Of a stretch of DNA of 64,000 bases, positions 35,609 through 46,226 are shown one piece after another. The position numbers were made by a program, and so were the translations under genes. This DNA comes from Haemophilus parahaemolyticus (GTDB lineage: Bacteria > Pseudomonadota > Gammaproteobacteria > Enterobacterales > Pasteurellaceae), in assembly GCF_002015035.1 (NCBI RefSeq), contig NZ_MUXY01000014.1, positions 19,324 to 83,323 on the forward strand, written 5' to 3'. Position 1 is the first letter of the stretch, and every line of letters begins with the position of its first letter. The notes below the pieces were generated by a model that ran no database searches, was not told where the DNA came from, and saw only the letters and a list, made by a program, of their open reading frames with translations.

Positions 35609-37174
35609 CTATATTCGCTTATGATGCTCTACTTTAATATTTGAATGTTGATCTATATGACTATCATAATCGGCTTTAAAGCCCTTTAAAATCACGCGGA
35701 TATTGTTCTCTTTGGCATAAATTGTGGCGAAATCTTCAATTAGTTCTAGTACATCACAAGCAATGTAAGCGGTATGTTCTGCATTAATAATCACCATTGA
35801 GTTAGGCTGAATATTTTTAAGCGTTTTTTTGATTGCGGCTTTATTGAGGAATGAAACCTCTTCGGCTAAATCAAGGCGGATTTGCGAAGCATCGGCAAGT
35901 TCTTCTCGGCTTAGATAGTAAGCACGTTTCATATTGCCGTGCAGAATAAATAGAATACTGATAACCAAGCCAAGCCCTACGCCTTTGAGTAGATCGAAAA
36001 GCACTACCGCAATCATAGTAACGATAAATGGGATAAATTGATAAATGCCTTTATGCCAAAAGTGTTTGAAAACTGTTAGGCGAGTAAGTTTATAGCCAAC
36101 TAAAATCAATACAGCCGCAAGAGTGGCAAGCGGGATTTGATTCAGAAAAGTAGGAATAGCAAGCACACAAATGAGTAACAAAACACCATGAATAATGGTG
36201 GAAAATTTATGTGTAGCTCCTGAGTTGGCATTTGCCGATGAGCGGACAATGACCGCTGTAATAGGCAATCCGCCAAGTAGAGAGGAAATAATATTGCCCA
36301 CGCCTTGAGCCCGTAATTCTTGATTGGAATCGGTAAGCCGACGTTTTACATCCAATCGATCAGCTGCTTCAATAGAGAGTAAGGTTTCAATAGATGCAAC
36401 AATCGCAATCGTTCCCCCTGTTACCCAGATAAATGGATGAGTAAACCCACTGAAATCAGGAAAAATTACGAAATCTTTTAAATCTTGCCAAGAAGAGAGA
36501 GCAGGCAAATGCACTAGCTGATTTTTAGGTACGGCTAAATGGCTATCTAAAGCAATAAAAAGATTATTTAGCAAGACGCTAACAATCACTGCAATCAACG
36601 CGGAAGGAAGTAGTTTTATCTTTTTGAGTTTAGCGGAACGATCCCAACTAAGCATAATGAGTATTGAAAGTAGTGTGATAATTAAAGTGCCAAGATGGAT
36701 GTTAATGAAAGAATCCGTGCCGTTAAAAAGCAGTTTATCCGTGCCAATCGCATAAGGTATCTGTTTAATGATAATTAAAAACCCAATACCCGCAAGCATT
36801 CCTTCAATCACCGCTACAGGAATATAGTTGGTAATGCTACCTGCTCTAATCACGCCTAAAATGAGCTGAATAACGCCTGCAATAATGCCTGCACATAAAA
36901 AAAGCTCAAAGCTACCGAGTTGCGTAATTGCACCTAATACAATCGCCACCAAGCCCGCTGCTGGCCCTGCCACACTGATATGCGAAGTGCTCAACCAGCC
37001 GATAATAATACCGCCAACAATGCCTGAAATAATGCCCGAAAGCGGTGGAGCACCTGAAGCAAGGGCAATACCTAAACAGAGTGGCAAGGCGACCAGAAAA
37101 ACCACCAATCCAGAAGCAAAATTTTGTTTAACCAGTGAGGATTTTGAAGTTTTTTGGTGCGCTGTTTGGGGCAT
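35609..37174 (-). CDS. SulP-family anion transporter
   Basis: A 521-residue inner-membrane transporter with 10-12 helices and a C-terminal STAS-like domain (about 435-520). The SulP core signature is ALPLCLGIALASGAPPLSGIISGIVGG followed by SVAGPAAGLVAIV in the third helix region. Family members carry sulfate, bicarbonate or dicarboxylates. The sequence alone does not decide; no carbonic anhydrase or sulfate gene is adjacent. The start at 37174 (MPQTAHQ) has GAGGA upstream; a longer frame exists but has no ribosome site. Confidence 0.88.
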   Translation of the reverse strand: MPQTAHQKTSKSSLVKQNFASGLVVFLVALPLCLGIALASGAPPLSGIISGIVGGIIIGWLSTSHISVAGPAAGLVAIVLGAITQLGSFELFLCAGIIAGVIQLILGVIRAGSITNYIPVAVIEGMLAGIGFLIIIKQIPYAIGTDKLLFNGTDSFINIHLGTLIITLLSILIMLSWDRSAKLKKIKLLPSALIAVIVSVLLNNLFIALDSHLAVPKNQLVHLPALSSWQDLKDFVIFPDFSGFTHPFIWVTGGTIAIVASIETLLSIEAADRLDVKRRLTDSNQELRAQGVGNIISSLLGGLPITAVIVRSSANANSGATHKFSTIIHGVLLLICVLAIPTFLNQIPLATLAAVLILVGYKLTRLTVFKHFWHKGIYQFIPFIVTMIAVVLFDLLKGVGLGLVISILFILHGNMKRAYYLSREELADASQIRLDLAEEVSFLNKAAIKKTLKNIQPNSMVIINAEHTAYIACDVLELIEDFATIYAKENNIRVILKGFKADYDSHIDQHSNIKVEHHKRI

Positions 37175-37396
37175 AGCGTCCTCGTATAAAATGAAGTAAA
37201 AAGGATAAAACAAGCGGTCATTTTACGCCTGATTTTTGCAAAAAATTTTGCTATATATCAGATTTTGACAAAATTTTTGAGAAATTCCCTTTTTCTGCTC
37301 AAATTTTTGCAAATTCCTCAGTTAAAATTTGCAAAATTGGGATGATATCTTTAAACTTTCGGATATTTTTGTGTGTTTAATTAAAAGAACTTTGTT

Positions 37397-38383
37397 ATGA
37401 CCGAATCTCGCATCACACTTTCAACAGATACACTCTCGCTAGGACAGCAACTCAAGCAATCGCGTGAAGCTCTGCAATTATCTATTGAAGATGTTGCACA
37501 AAAAACAAATCTTAAAAAATCGCATATTGAATCGCTCGAAAACGATATTTTTATTTTGCAAAATGTAGCACCAACCTTTGTGCGTGGCTATGTGCGTAAC
37601 TATTTACGTTTTTTACGGTTGCCAGAAGATCTGGCTTCAAGCGTAAACTATGGCGAGGTAAAAATTCCTAAAGAAGTGCTGCATAAAACTTCTGCTGGAA
37701 AAGTGATGCAAAAATCACAAAATTTATGGGTAAAATATCTCACTATTTTTGTGCTATTAGCTGCGATTGGTATGACGTTGCTTTGGTGGTGGCAAGATTA
37801 CCAACAAGAGCAAGAAAACCGCGAGCAGTTTGTAAATAATGCTGTGCTAGTTGAAACAACGCCTGCAACGAATAATGCGATTGAAATTACTTCACAGGAG
37901 ACACCAACTGAACCAACAGCTCAAACTGCGGCACAAGCGGTCGAAAATGCGGAAAACATTGCACCGGTGGTCGAGCAAACCCCAGCTCAAGCACAGTCTG
38001 AAACCTTTGCTACGGTGGCAAATGTTGAAACGAATACAACACAAACTACACCAATCACTGCAACAGATGTGTTGGCTCAATCTACTGATGAAAATGCCCC
38101 AAATAGGGTAGCTCCAGTAGCGGAAACTGCCATCGGGAACGATGATTTACGCATTGAAATTACAGGCAAAGAGAGTTGGATTACGGTAAAAGGTAATCAG
38201 AGCAAGAAAAGCTTAGCTGAAAAATTATATCACAATGGTGAAGTACTGACTTTCAATGGTAACGAGCAATACCGCTTAACCATTGGTGCACCTGCGAATG
38301 TGAAAATTTATTATAAAGGGCAAGAAGTGCCGCTTAAAATTGATGGACGTGTGGCACGTATTAAGCTGCCATTAGCACAATAA
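37397..38383 (+). CDS. rodZ: Cytoskeletal protein RodZ
   Basis: A 328-residue bitopic inner-membrane protein: N-terminal Cro-type helix-turn-helix (about 13-75), one helix at 112-132, then a Thr/Gln/Ala-rich periplasmic linker (about 140-245) and a C-terminal beta domain (DUF4115, about 250-328). It connects MreB to the cell-wall machinery and sets rod shape. The linker is low complexity. It is followed 15 bases later by ispG, the usual neighbour. Confidence 0.95.
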   Translation: MTESRITLSTDTLSLGQQLKQSREALQLSIEDVAQKTNLKKSHIESLENDIFILQNVAPTFVRGYVRNYLRFLRLPEDLASSVNYGEVKIPKEVLHKTSAGKVMQKSQNLWVKYLTIFVLLAAIGMTLLWWWQDYQQEQENREQFVNNAVLVETTPATNNAIEITSQETPTEPTAQTAAQAVENAENIAPVVEQTPAQAQSETFATVANVETNTTQTTPITATDVLAQSTDENAPNRVAPVAETAIGNDDLRIEITGKESWITVKGNQSKKSLAEKLYHNGEVLTFNGNEQYRLTIGAPANVKIYYKGQEVPLKIDGRVARIKLPLAQ

Positions 38384-38398
38384 GGGTTTGAATTAAAT

Positions 38399-39514
38399 AT
38401 GTCAGCAGTACAACATTCTCCGATTAAGCGTCGTGAGTCAAAAAAAATCTGGGTGGGCAAAGTGCCTGTGGGGGGCGATGCACCGATTTCTGTGCAATCA
38501 ATGACCAATACTCGCACTACTGATGTGGAAGCGACGGTTGCTCAGATTAAATCGTTAGAAAAAGTTGGGGCGGATATTGTTCGTGTTTCTGTGCCAACCA
38601 TGGATGCAGCTGAAGCATTCAAAGTGATTAAACAGCAAGTGAATGTGCCTTTAGTCGCAGATATTCACTTCGATTATCGCATTGCTTTAAAAGTGGCGGA
38701 ATATGGCGTAGATTGTTTGCGTATCAATCCAGGTAATATCGGGAACGAAGAGCGTATTCGTGCGGTAGTGGATTGTGCAAGAGATAAAAATATCCCCATC
38801 CGTATTGGGGTAAATGCAGGCTCGCTTGAGCGTGATTTGCAAGAAAAATATGGCGAACCCACACCACAAGCTTTGCTTGAAAGTGCGTTACGCCACGTGG
38901 ATATTTTAGATCGCTTTAATTTCGATAATTTCAAAGTAAGCGTAAAAGCCTCTGATGTGTTCCTCGCGGTCGAATCTTATCGCTTACTTGCAAAACAGAT
39001 CGTGCAACCTCTGCATTTAGGTATTACTGAAGCAGGCGGTGCTCGTGCAGGTTCGGTGAAATCAGCGATTGGTTTAGGCTTATTATTATCAGAAGGGATT
39101 GGCGATACCTTGCGTATCTCTTTAGCTGCAGATCCTGTGGAAGAAGTGAAAGTCGGCTTTGATATTTTAAAATCGCTCCGTATTCGTTCACGCGGTATCA
39201 ACTTTATCGCTTGCCCAACTTGTTCACGTCAAGAAATTGATGTAATTGCGACCGTAAACGCATTAGAACAACGCTTAGAAGATATTTTAACGCCAATGGA
39301 TGTATCAATTATCGGTTGTGTGGTAAATGGGCCAGGCGAAGCATTGGTTTCTGACTTAGGCGTAACAGGCTCAAACAAAATGAGTGGTTTTTACTTAGAT
39401 GGCGTGCGTCAAAAAGAGCGTTTTGATAACGACAAATTGATCGACCAGTTAGAAGCCAAAATTCGTGCTCGCGTGGCTGAACAATCACAACGTATTATGA
39501 TTACTCCAGCGTAG
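38399..39514 (+). CDS. ispG: 4-hydroxy-3-methylbut-2-enyl diphosphate synthase
   Basis: A 371-residue iron-sulfur enzyme of the non-mevalonate isoprenoid pathway. The N-terminal TIM-barrel part has [20 protein letters not shown]. The C-terminal cluster ligands are in CPTCSR and [10 protein letters not shown]. Length equals the E. coli enzyme (372). Part of the rodZ-ispG-hisS-yfgM run. Confidence 0.97.
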   Translation: MSAVQHSPIKRRESKKIWVGKVPVGGDAPISVQSMTNTRTTDVEATVAQIKSLEKVGADIVRVSVPTMDAAEAFKVIKQQVNVPLVADIHFDYRIALKVAEYGVDCLRINPGNIGNEERIRAVVDCARDKNIPIRIGVNAGSLERDLQEKYGEPTPQALLESALRHVDILDRFNFDNFKVSVKASDVFLAVESYRLLAKQIVQPLHLGITEAGGARAGSVKSAIGLGLLLSEGIGDTLRISLAADPVEEVKVGFDILKSLRIRSRGINFIACPTCSRQEIDVIATVNALEQRLEDILTPMDVSIIGCVVNGPGEALVSDLGVTGSNKMSGFYLDGVRQKERFDNDKLIDQLEAKIRARVAEQSQRIMITPA

Positions 39515-39573
39515 TTTATCTATTTATTTTGCCTAATTCATAGGCATTAATTCAAAATTAAAAGGACAATATT

Positions 39574-40845
39574 GTGGCAAAAACCATTCAAGCAATTCGT
39601 GGAATGAACGATTGCTCTCCAACAGAATCTCCATTATGGCAATGGATAGAGGCTAAAGTACGTCACGTTCTGGCAAGCTATGGCTATTCAGAAGTTCGTA
39701 TGCCCATAGTAGAAAGCACGCCACTTTTCGCGCGTGCGATTGGTGAAGTGACCGATGTAGTTTCAAAAGAAATGTATACGTTCTGGGATAATGATGAACA
39801 ATTAACACTCAGACCAGAAGGCACCGCGGGTTGCGTACGTGCAGCGATTGAACGTGGTTGGATTTATAATAACGAGCAACGTTTATGGTATATGGGCCCT
39901 ATGTTCCGTCACGAGCGTCCACAAAAAGGGCGTTATCGCCAATTCCACCAAGCAGGCGTGGAAGTGTTCGGCATTGCAAATCCTGAAATTGATGCGGAAT
40001 TGATTATTTTAACCGCTCGCCTTTGGAAAGAATTAGGCATTGATCAACACGTTTCACTGCAATTAAATTCAATCGGTTCACTTGAAGCACGTTCAAATTA
40101 CCGCTCCGCTTTAGTATCATTCTTAGAAAATCATCAAGATTTAATGAGCGATGAAGAAAAAGAGCGTTTAGTAAAAAATCCATTGCGTATTTTGGATACT
40201 AAAAATGAAGTGCTTCAAGAAGTGCTAAACGGTGCACCAAAACTGTTGGATTATTTAGATGATGATAGCCGCGAACATTTCAGCCAGCTTTGCGGTTTAT
40301 TAGATACAATGGGCGTGAAATACGAAATCAATCCTAAGTTAGTACGCGGCTTAGATTACTATAACAAAACGGTCTTTGAATGGGTGACTTCAGCATTAGG
40401 TGCACAGGGTACGGTTTGCGGTGGTGGTCGTTATGATGGCTTAGTAGAACAATTAGGCGGACACGCAACACAAGGTGTCGGTTTTGCGATGGGATTAGAG
40501 CGTTTAGTATTGCTCGTGCAAGAGGTAAATAAAGAAATTGCTCTTCCACAAGCGGTCGATTTATATCTTGTTTATGCAGGCGAAGGCACAACATTAAATG
40601 CCTTCCAAATTGCGGAACAAATTCGTACCGAATTACCGCAAGTACGCGTGATGACACATTGCTCTGGCGGTAAATTTCAAAAACAATTTAAACGTGCTGA
40701 TAAAATCGAAGCTAAATATGCATTAGTGATTGGTGAAAGCGAAGTACAAGCGAAGACTGTTGTCGTGAAAGATTTACGCAATGGTGCAGAGCAAATTACG
40801 ATTAGTCAGGCAGATTTAATTAATACCTTAAAAACATATTTTTAA
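39574..40845 (+). CDS. hisS: Histidyl-tRNA synthetase
   Basis: A 423-residue class II synthetase. Motif 2 is in [16 protein letters not shown], the histidine-specific motif is [15 protein letters not shown], and motif 3 is in [11 protein letters not shown]-terminal anticodon-binding domain occupies about 330-423. The start is GTG (39574) with AAGGACA upstream, giving [13 protein letters not shown] as in E. coli. Confidence 0.97.
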   Translation: MAKTIQAIRGMNDCSPTESPLWQWIEAKVRHVLASYGYSEVRMPIVESTPLFARAIGEVTDVVSKEMYTFWDNDEQLTLRPEGTAGCVRAAIERGWIYNNEQRLWYMGPMFRHERPQKGRYRQFHQAGVEVFGIANPEIDAELIILTARLWKELGIDQHVSLQLNSIGSLEARSNYRSALVSFLENHQDLMSDEEKERLVKNPLRILDTKNEVLQEVLNGAPKLLDYLDDDSREHFSQLCGLLDTMGVKYEINPKLVRGLDYYNKTVFEWVTSALGAQGTVCGGGRYDGLVEQLGGHATQGVGFAMGLERLVLLVQEVNKEIALPQAVDLYLVYAGEGTTLNAFQIAEQIRTELPQVRVMTHCSGGKFQKQFKRADKIEAKYALVIGESEVQAKTVVVKDLRNGAEQITISQADLINTLKTYF

Positions 40846-40857
40846 TAGGAAATTTTA

Positions 40858-41481
40858 ATGAGTAGCGAATATCTTAATAAAACCGAAGAACAGCAGTTCG
40901 AAGAAGCAAAGAACTGGTTTAAAGAAAATAGCACACCTATTTTATTAGCTATTTTTGTTTTTGCTACAGCAAGTTTTGGCTGGAACTTCTGGAAAAGTCA
41001 TCAAGCTGAATCAGCGATTCAAGCTTCGATTTCTTATCAAGCAACAATGGAAGCTTATGAGCAAGACCCTGTGAAAAATCAACCGCTTGTAGCAAAATTC
41101 TTAGAAGAAGCGAAAGGCACGAACTATGCGATTTTTATGCAACTTGAAGAAGCGAAAAATGCAGTGGTAAAAGGAGATTTTGCTGCCGCAAAAAGTCAAT
41201 TACAAGCAGCTTTAAATGAAGTGAAAGATCCTTCATTACAATCGATTATTCGCTTTCGTTTAGCAGCGGTCGATTTCCAATTAAAAGAATTTGATTCTGC
41301 TTTAGCTAACCTTGAGCAAATTAAAGATCAAGCGTGGGACGCACGTAAACAATTATTTGTAGCAGATCTACTTGCGGCAAAAGGCGATAAAGAAGCGGCA
41401 AAAAGTGCTTATGAGCAAATTAAAGCGAAGACCTCTGGACAAGAACGTGAGCTTATTGAGCTAAAAATCAATAATTTATAA
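40858..41481 (+). CDS. yfgM: SecYEG-associated periplasmic protein YfgM
   Basis: A 207-residue protein with a short cytoplasmic tail, one helix at about 26-45 and a periplasmic TPR-like domain. In E. coli it is an ancillary subunit of the Sec translocon, working with PpiD. It begins 12 bases after hisS. The genes that normally follow, bamB and der, are absent here; a DUF535 gene follows 17 bases later. Confidence 0.92.
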   Translation: MSSEYLNKTEEQQFEEAKNWFKENSTPILLAIFVFATASFGWNFWKSHQAESAIQASISYQATMEAYEQDPVKNQPLVAKFLEEAKGTNYAIFMQLEEAKNAVVKGDFAAAKSQLQAALNEVKDPSLQSIIRFRLAAVDFQLKEFDSALANLEQIKDQAWDARKQLFVADLLAAKGDKEAAKSAYEQIKAKTSGQERELIELKINNL

Positions 41482-41498
41482 GTGGATAAAGGGAGATT

Positions 41499-42431
41499 AT
41501 GTCAGTAATCTCTTTTTTGTGGATATTAGGTATGGGGTTTTTAATAGAAAATCATATGGGTTCAACTAATAAATTATTATTTCCAACTTATGAGCAAATG
41601 TATCCAGAATCAAATAATCGTCCTTTTCTCAAGCAAGTGAGAGAAAAGTTACGTTATTATGGATACTCTTTTTTATATAAGAAGCAATGTAAAAGTTTAG
41701 TCCGATTTTTAAATGAAAATCCTCAATGGCAACCTCTTTTTACGCAATGCTATTATCGCTTTAATGCGTTATTACAAACTTATTGTGATCAACGTTTTTC
41801 AGCTTCACAACGATTAACAGCGATAATTGATCATTTTCAGATTGCAGAGCGTAAATTAGGAACAGCAGTTTGCCAACAATTATTAAAGGAACATTCGATT
41901 TTATTAAGCGAATTGCCAGAAGGATTAAATCTTTATCTCAATATCAATAGTATTGATCCTTTTGAAGGCTATTTTTCGCTGAGTATTAGAGATCAGGAGC
42001 AAAAGCGAATTTATGATGCTTCTTTTACTTTTTTAGATAGAAATAAGTTGCTCATTGCCTCTATTCAAGGACCTGCTGGTGATAATGCTCAAGATAGAGT
42101 AAGAAATGCGACAAAAGCAATGTATGGCATTCGTCCGATGTTTATGATTGTGAATGTGTTTAAAATATTAGCGGAAAAATGGCAATGTGAATTAGTCGGC
42201 ATTTCTCATAAAGCACAAGGTAAATATCGGCTTTCCGCTCGAAGTAAAATTCTGTTTAATTACAATGAATTTTGGCAAGAAAATCAGGCTAATTATCACA
42301 ATGGTTATTGGTTCTTGCCACTGACGATTGAGAGAAAATCATTAGACGATATTGCAAGTAAAAAGCGTTCTATGTATCATAAACGCTATGCAATGTTGGA
42401 CAAGATTTTATCTGATATTCAACAGTTTTAA
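41499..42431 (+). CDS. VirK/YbjX family protein (DUF535)
   Basis: A 310-residue protein that matches the DUF535 family in its central and C-terminal parts (LYLNINSIDPFEGYFSLSI, LLIASIQGPAG, then ISHKAQGKYRLSARSKILFNYNEFW). Relatives include Shigella VirK and Salmonella YbjX/SomA, linked to envelope and virulence functions; no biochemical activity is established. No classical signal peptide, although residues 1-17 are hydrophobic. GGGAGATT precedes the ATG. It follows yfgM closely and is followed 22 bases later by pnuC. Confidence 0.85.
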   Translation: MSVISFLWILGMGFLIENHMGSTNKLLFPTYEQMYPESNNRPFLKQVREKLRYYGYSFLYKKQCKSLVRFLNENPQWQPLFTQCYYRFNALLQTYCDQRFSASQRLTAIIDHFQIAERKLGTAVCQQLLKEHSILLSELPEGLNLYLNINSIDPFEGYFSLSIRDQEQKRIYDASFTFLDRNKLLIASIQGPAGDNAQDRVRNATKAMYGIRPMFMIVNVFKILAEKWQCELVGISHKAQGKYRLSARSKILFNYNEFWQENQANYHNGYWFLPLTIERKSLDDIASKKRSMYHKRYAMLDKILSDIQQF

Positions 42432-42453
42432 ATAAGATGTCTTTGGAGGTTTT

Positions 42454-43143
42454 ATGAACTACAATCAATTGCTTGCTCAAACTAAACAAGAACTTTTTGG
42501 TGGCTGGAAGCCATTTGAAGCCGCTTGGTTGCTGCTCTTTATTGCAGTACAAATTGGAATTTATATCTATAATCCTGATTCGATTTTAGGGATGGTTTCA
42601 GGCATTGCAGGGATTATCTGTAATGTATTCGTGAGTAAAGGGAAGATCAGTAACTACTTCTTCGGGCTAATTTTTGCCTATACCTATTTCTATATTTCGC
42701 TTGGTGCTAACTTTTTAGGCGAAATGAATACCACACTTTATGTCTATATTCCTGCTCAATTTATCGGCTATTTCTTATGGAAAGCTAATATGCAAAAAGA
42801 GCAAAATAGTGCTGCGGTAATTGCCAAAGCCTTGACGGTTAAAGGATGGATTGGTTTGCTTGCTTTCTTAATCATTGGTACTTTACTTTTCGTTGAGCTG
42901 CTTAATTATTATGGCGGTAGTTCCACCGGTTTAGATGGTTTAAGTACTATTATTGTGATTGCAGCACAAGTTTTGATGGTGTTACGCTACCGCGAGCAAT
43001 GGCTACTCTGGATTGTGCTTAACATTATCTCTATTGCACTTTGGGCAGAAAATACCTCAATGTATGTGATGTATTCCGCTTACTTACTTAATTCGCTTTA
43101 CGGTTATTACAACTGGAGTAAATTGCAAAAAACAAATAACTAA
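42454..43143 (+). CDS. pnuC: Nicotinamide riboside transporter PnuC
   Basis: A 229-residue inner-membrane protein with about seven helices. Family marks are WKPFEAAWLLLFIAVQI, the SVFVSKGK-like block (here NVFVSKGKISNYFFGLIFAY) and the C-terminal YLLNSLYGYYNW. It imports nicotinamide riboside, the V-factor precursor important in Pasteurellaceae that cannot make NAD from scratch. A strong GGAGG lies before the ATG. Possible cotranscription with the DUF535 gene. Confidence 0.92.
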   Translation: MNYNQLLAQTKQELFGGWKPFEAAWLLLFIAVQIGIYIYNPDSILGMVSGIAGIICNVFVSKGKISNYFFGLIFAYTYFYISLGANFLGEMNTTLYVYIPAQFIGYFLWKANMQKEQNSAAVIAKALTVKGWIGLLAFLIIGTLLFVELLNYYGGSSTGLDGLSTIIVIAAQVLMVLRYREQWLLWIVLNIISIALWAENTSMYVMYSAYLLNSLYGYYNWSKLQKTNN

Positions 43144-43144
43144 A

Positions 43145-43202
43145 CGTAGAGAAGGCTTTAGTCCGCCATATCTATTGTTTGGCGGACTGACGCTCGCTCT
43201 AC
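43145..43202. repeat. Palindromic repeat (REP-like) between pnuC and serB
   Basis: AGTCCGCCA and TGGCGGACT form a perfect 9-bp stem around 11 bases, and the outer GTAGAG and CTCTAC also pair, with an imperfect middle. There is no T run, so it is unlikely to be a simple terminator. The layout suggests a dispersed palindromic unit. Confidence 0.55.
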
Positions 43203-43222
43203 AACTTTTGATTATCTATAAT

Positions 43223-44591
<1,369 letters not shown>

Positions 44592-44594
44592 TAA

Positions 44595-44656
44595 ACAAGC
44601 GGTGAAATTTTCTCTTAGATTTGCAAGATAACAGAGAAATCTCACCGTTTTTTTCA
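44595..44656 (+). terminator. Terminator after yajQ
   Basis: An imperfect long stem (CGGTGAAATTTTCTCT against AGAGAAATCTCACCG), the left arm starting with an uptake signal, followed by TTTTTTT. Confidence 0.75.
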
Positions 44657-44673
44657 AACTGGAGGAAAGAAAA

Positions 44674-44838
44674 ATGAGTGATGAGAAAAAAAGCTGGTTT
44701 AAGAAAACATTAGAAAAATATGATCAATTTTGCGAAGAACTTGGCGTCAATCGTGGTGCCTGCAGAGGTTGCGTCCCCGTTGCAAAATTTGATCCTGAGC
44801 CAGAAAGTCGAATGAAAAAGGAGAAAAAAGAAGAATAG
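44674..44838 (+). CDS. Small conserved protein with CX9CX2C cysteines (probably DUF5363)
   Basis: A 54-residue frame with an excellent ribosome site (GGAGGAAAG, 6 bases before ATG). The peptide is highly charged at both ends (MSDEKKSWFKK...KKEKKEE) with a core FCEELGVNRGACRGCVPVAKF. Cysteines at positions 20, 30 and 33 suggest metal binding or redox function. I believe it belongs to a short Pasteurellaceae family (DUF5363) but recall this only loosely. It lies in its own unit after the yajQ terminator. Confidence 0.7.
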   Translation: MSDEKKSWFKKTLEKYDQFCEELGVNRGACRGCVPVAKFDPEPESRMKKEKKEE

Positions 44839-44865
44839 TAGACAAAAGAGTTGATAATGTTTGTT

Positions 44866-45470
44866 TGTATAAGAGCAGACTTAATCTGACAAATCACAAT
44901 AAAAAGTGAGAGTTTCCTGTTTAGAATATGAGTGTCAAATCAATTTAAACAAAAAAGGAAACTCTCATGTTTTATTTTAATAACCTTCTTATTAAACTCA
45001 ATACTGGTTTATTCCATTTATCCGAAGAATAAGGTGGAATTGAAGCTTGCTTAATCAAAATCAACGTGTACCTAACCTGAAATACTTGATGAGGAGTTGA
45101 GCAAGTCGCGGGTGTAATTTACCTTAGATAATCCTACTTTTGGATAGGCTTGTGTTAGAAATGAACTGAGTAAACAAGGTATTTTGGTTTCGCAGGCATG
45201 GTGTATTCCATTTAGTTAAGACACAATTTAGTTTATTTCAAACCAAGATTAATCGCACTTGAGAAGTCGATTGTAGAAAAAGCATTATCTTAAGTGAGTC
45301 GTAAGCATAATCCTTAGAGAGCAAAAAAGAAGATGGCATCACGTTGGGATATTGAAATGGCTCACTTGGGTTACTTCGGTTCTCAAAATCCTTCTATGTA
45401 GCCAACCTCAAAGGCACAGGACATCTTACCAGTAAACCTTTATTAATACTTATTAAGGGGCTATCCTAGA
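44866..45470 (+). mobile_element. Decayed IS481-family element (copy B)
   Basis: The 5' end TGTATAAGAGCAGACTTAAT matches the end of copy A. A leader and the transposase start follow (MFYFNNLLIKLNTGLFHLSE, ATG at 44967). A deletion removes part of the helix-turn-helix. In broken frames the relics LNQNQRVPNLK, ELSKQGILVSQA, EMAHLGYFGSQN and TFINTY correspond to successive parts of an IS481 transposase up to the start of the catalytic core. The 3' half is absent. Several stops and frameshifts make it inactive. The right boundary is approximate. Confidence 0.72.
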
Positions 45471-45741
45471 TAGCTTACTTAAACTTACCTTAACTTATTG
45501 TTTTAAAATGGAAATTTGAGTTTTTAAATCTCTGTGATTAAAATGCTATTTACATTCTTTTAAATATAACCCAAAGAGTGCTTTGGGGATGTCATTAAAC
45601 TTTAGTAAATAATGTTTTCTCATTTGGCTATCTTAACCTAAATAGAATTTTTAGTCGTTAGTTTGTTTCTATACAAAGAAATAAAGCCCTGATAAACAGG
45701 GCTTCATTTTTAATAAACTAAGTTTCTATAAAATGTAGAAA
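45471..45741. other. Gene-free AT-rich interval
   Basis: After the IS relic there is no convincing open frame. A small hairpin CCCAAAG-AGTG-CTTTGGG lies at 45570-45587 without a T run, and the pal terminator is at the right end. Confidence 0.6.
45675..45704 (-). terminator. tol-pal operon terminator
   Basis: On the minus strand AAGCCCTG-TTTAT-CAGGGCTT is followed by TATTTCTTTG, just after the pal stop codon. Confidence 0.8.
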
Positions 45742-46206
45742 TTAGTATTCTAATACTGCACGACGGTTTTTCGCGTAGTCAGCTTCAGTATGACCTAAAA
45801 CTGCTGGTTTTTCTTCACCGTAAGATACGGTTGCAACATTTGATGCACCTTGTTGTGCTAAGTAGTTTTGTACTGCGTTTGCACGACGTTGACCTAATGC
45901 GATGTTGTACTCTGGAGTACCACGTTCATCAGCGTGACCTGCAACAGTTACGTTTGCTTTAGTTGCTTTTAATAATTCTGCGTGAGCATCTAATAATGTA
46001 CGGTATTCACCTTGAATATCGTATTTGTCAAATGCAAAGTACACAGTGTTGTAACGAGTTTGTAAATCTTGTGCAGACATACCACCAAATTGTTGTGCTG
46101 CATCATTTGCATTTGCATTTGCTGCTGCGTTGTCTGAAGATGAGCTACATGCCGCTAATACGAAAGCTGGCGCCGCTACCATTAAAACTTTAGCTAGTTT
46201 TTTCAT
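45742..46206 (-). CDS. pal: Peptidoglycan-associated lipoprotein
   Basis: A 154-residue outer-membrane lipoprotein: signal peptide with lipobox LAAC (Cys20), an Ala/Asn-rich linker, then an OmpA-type peptidoglycan-binding domain with VAGHADERGTPEYNIALGQRR. It anchors the outer membrane to the wall and is moved by TolB and TolA during division. Last gene of tolQRAB-pal. Confidence 0.97.
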   Translation of the reverse strand: MKKLAKVLMVAAPAFVLAACSSSSDNAAANANANDAAQQFGGMSAQDLQTRYNTVYFAFDKYDIQGEYRTLLDAHAELLKATKANVTVAGHADERGTPEYNIALGQRRANAVQNYLAQQGASNVATVSYGEEKPAVLGHTEADYAKNRRAVLEY

Positions 46207-46226
46207 TTTATACTCCTAAGAGAAGA

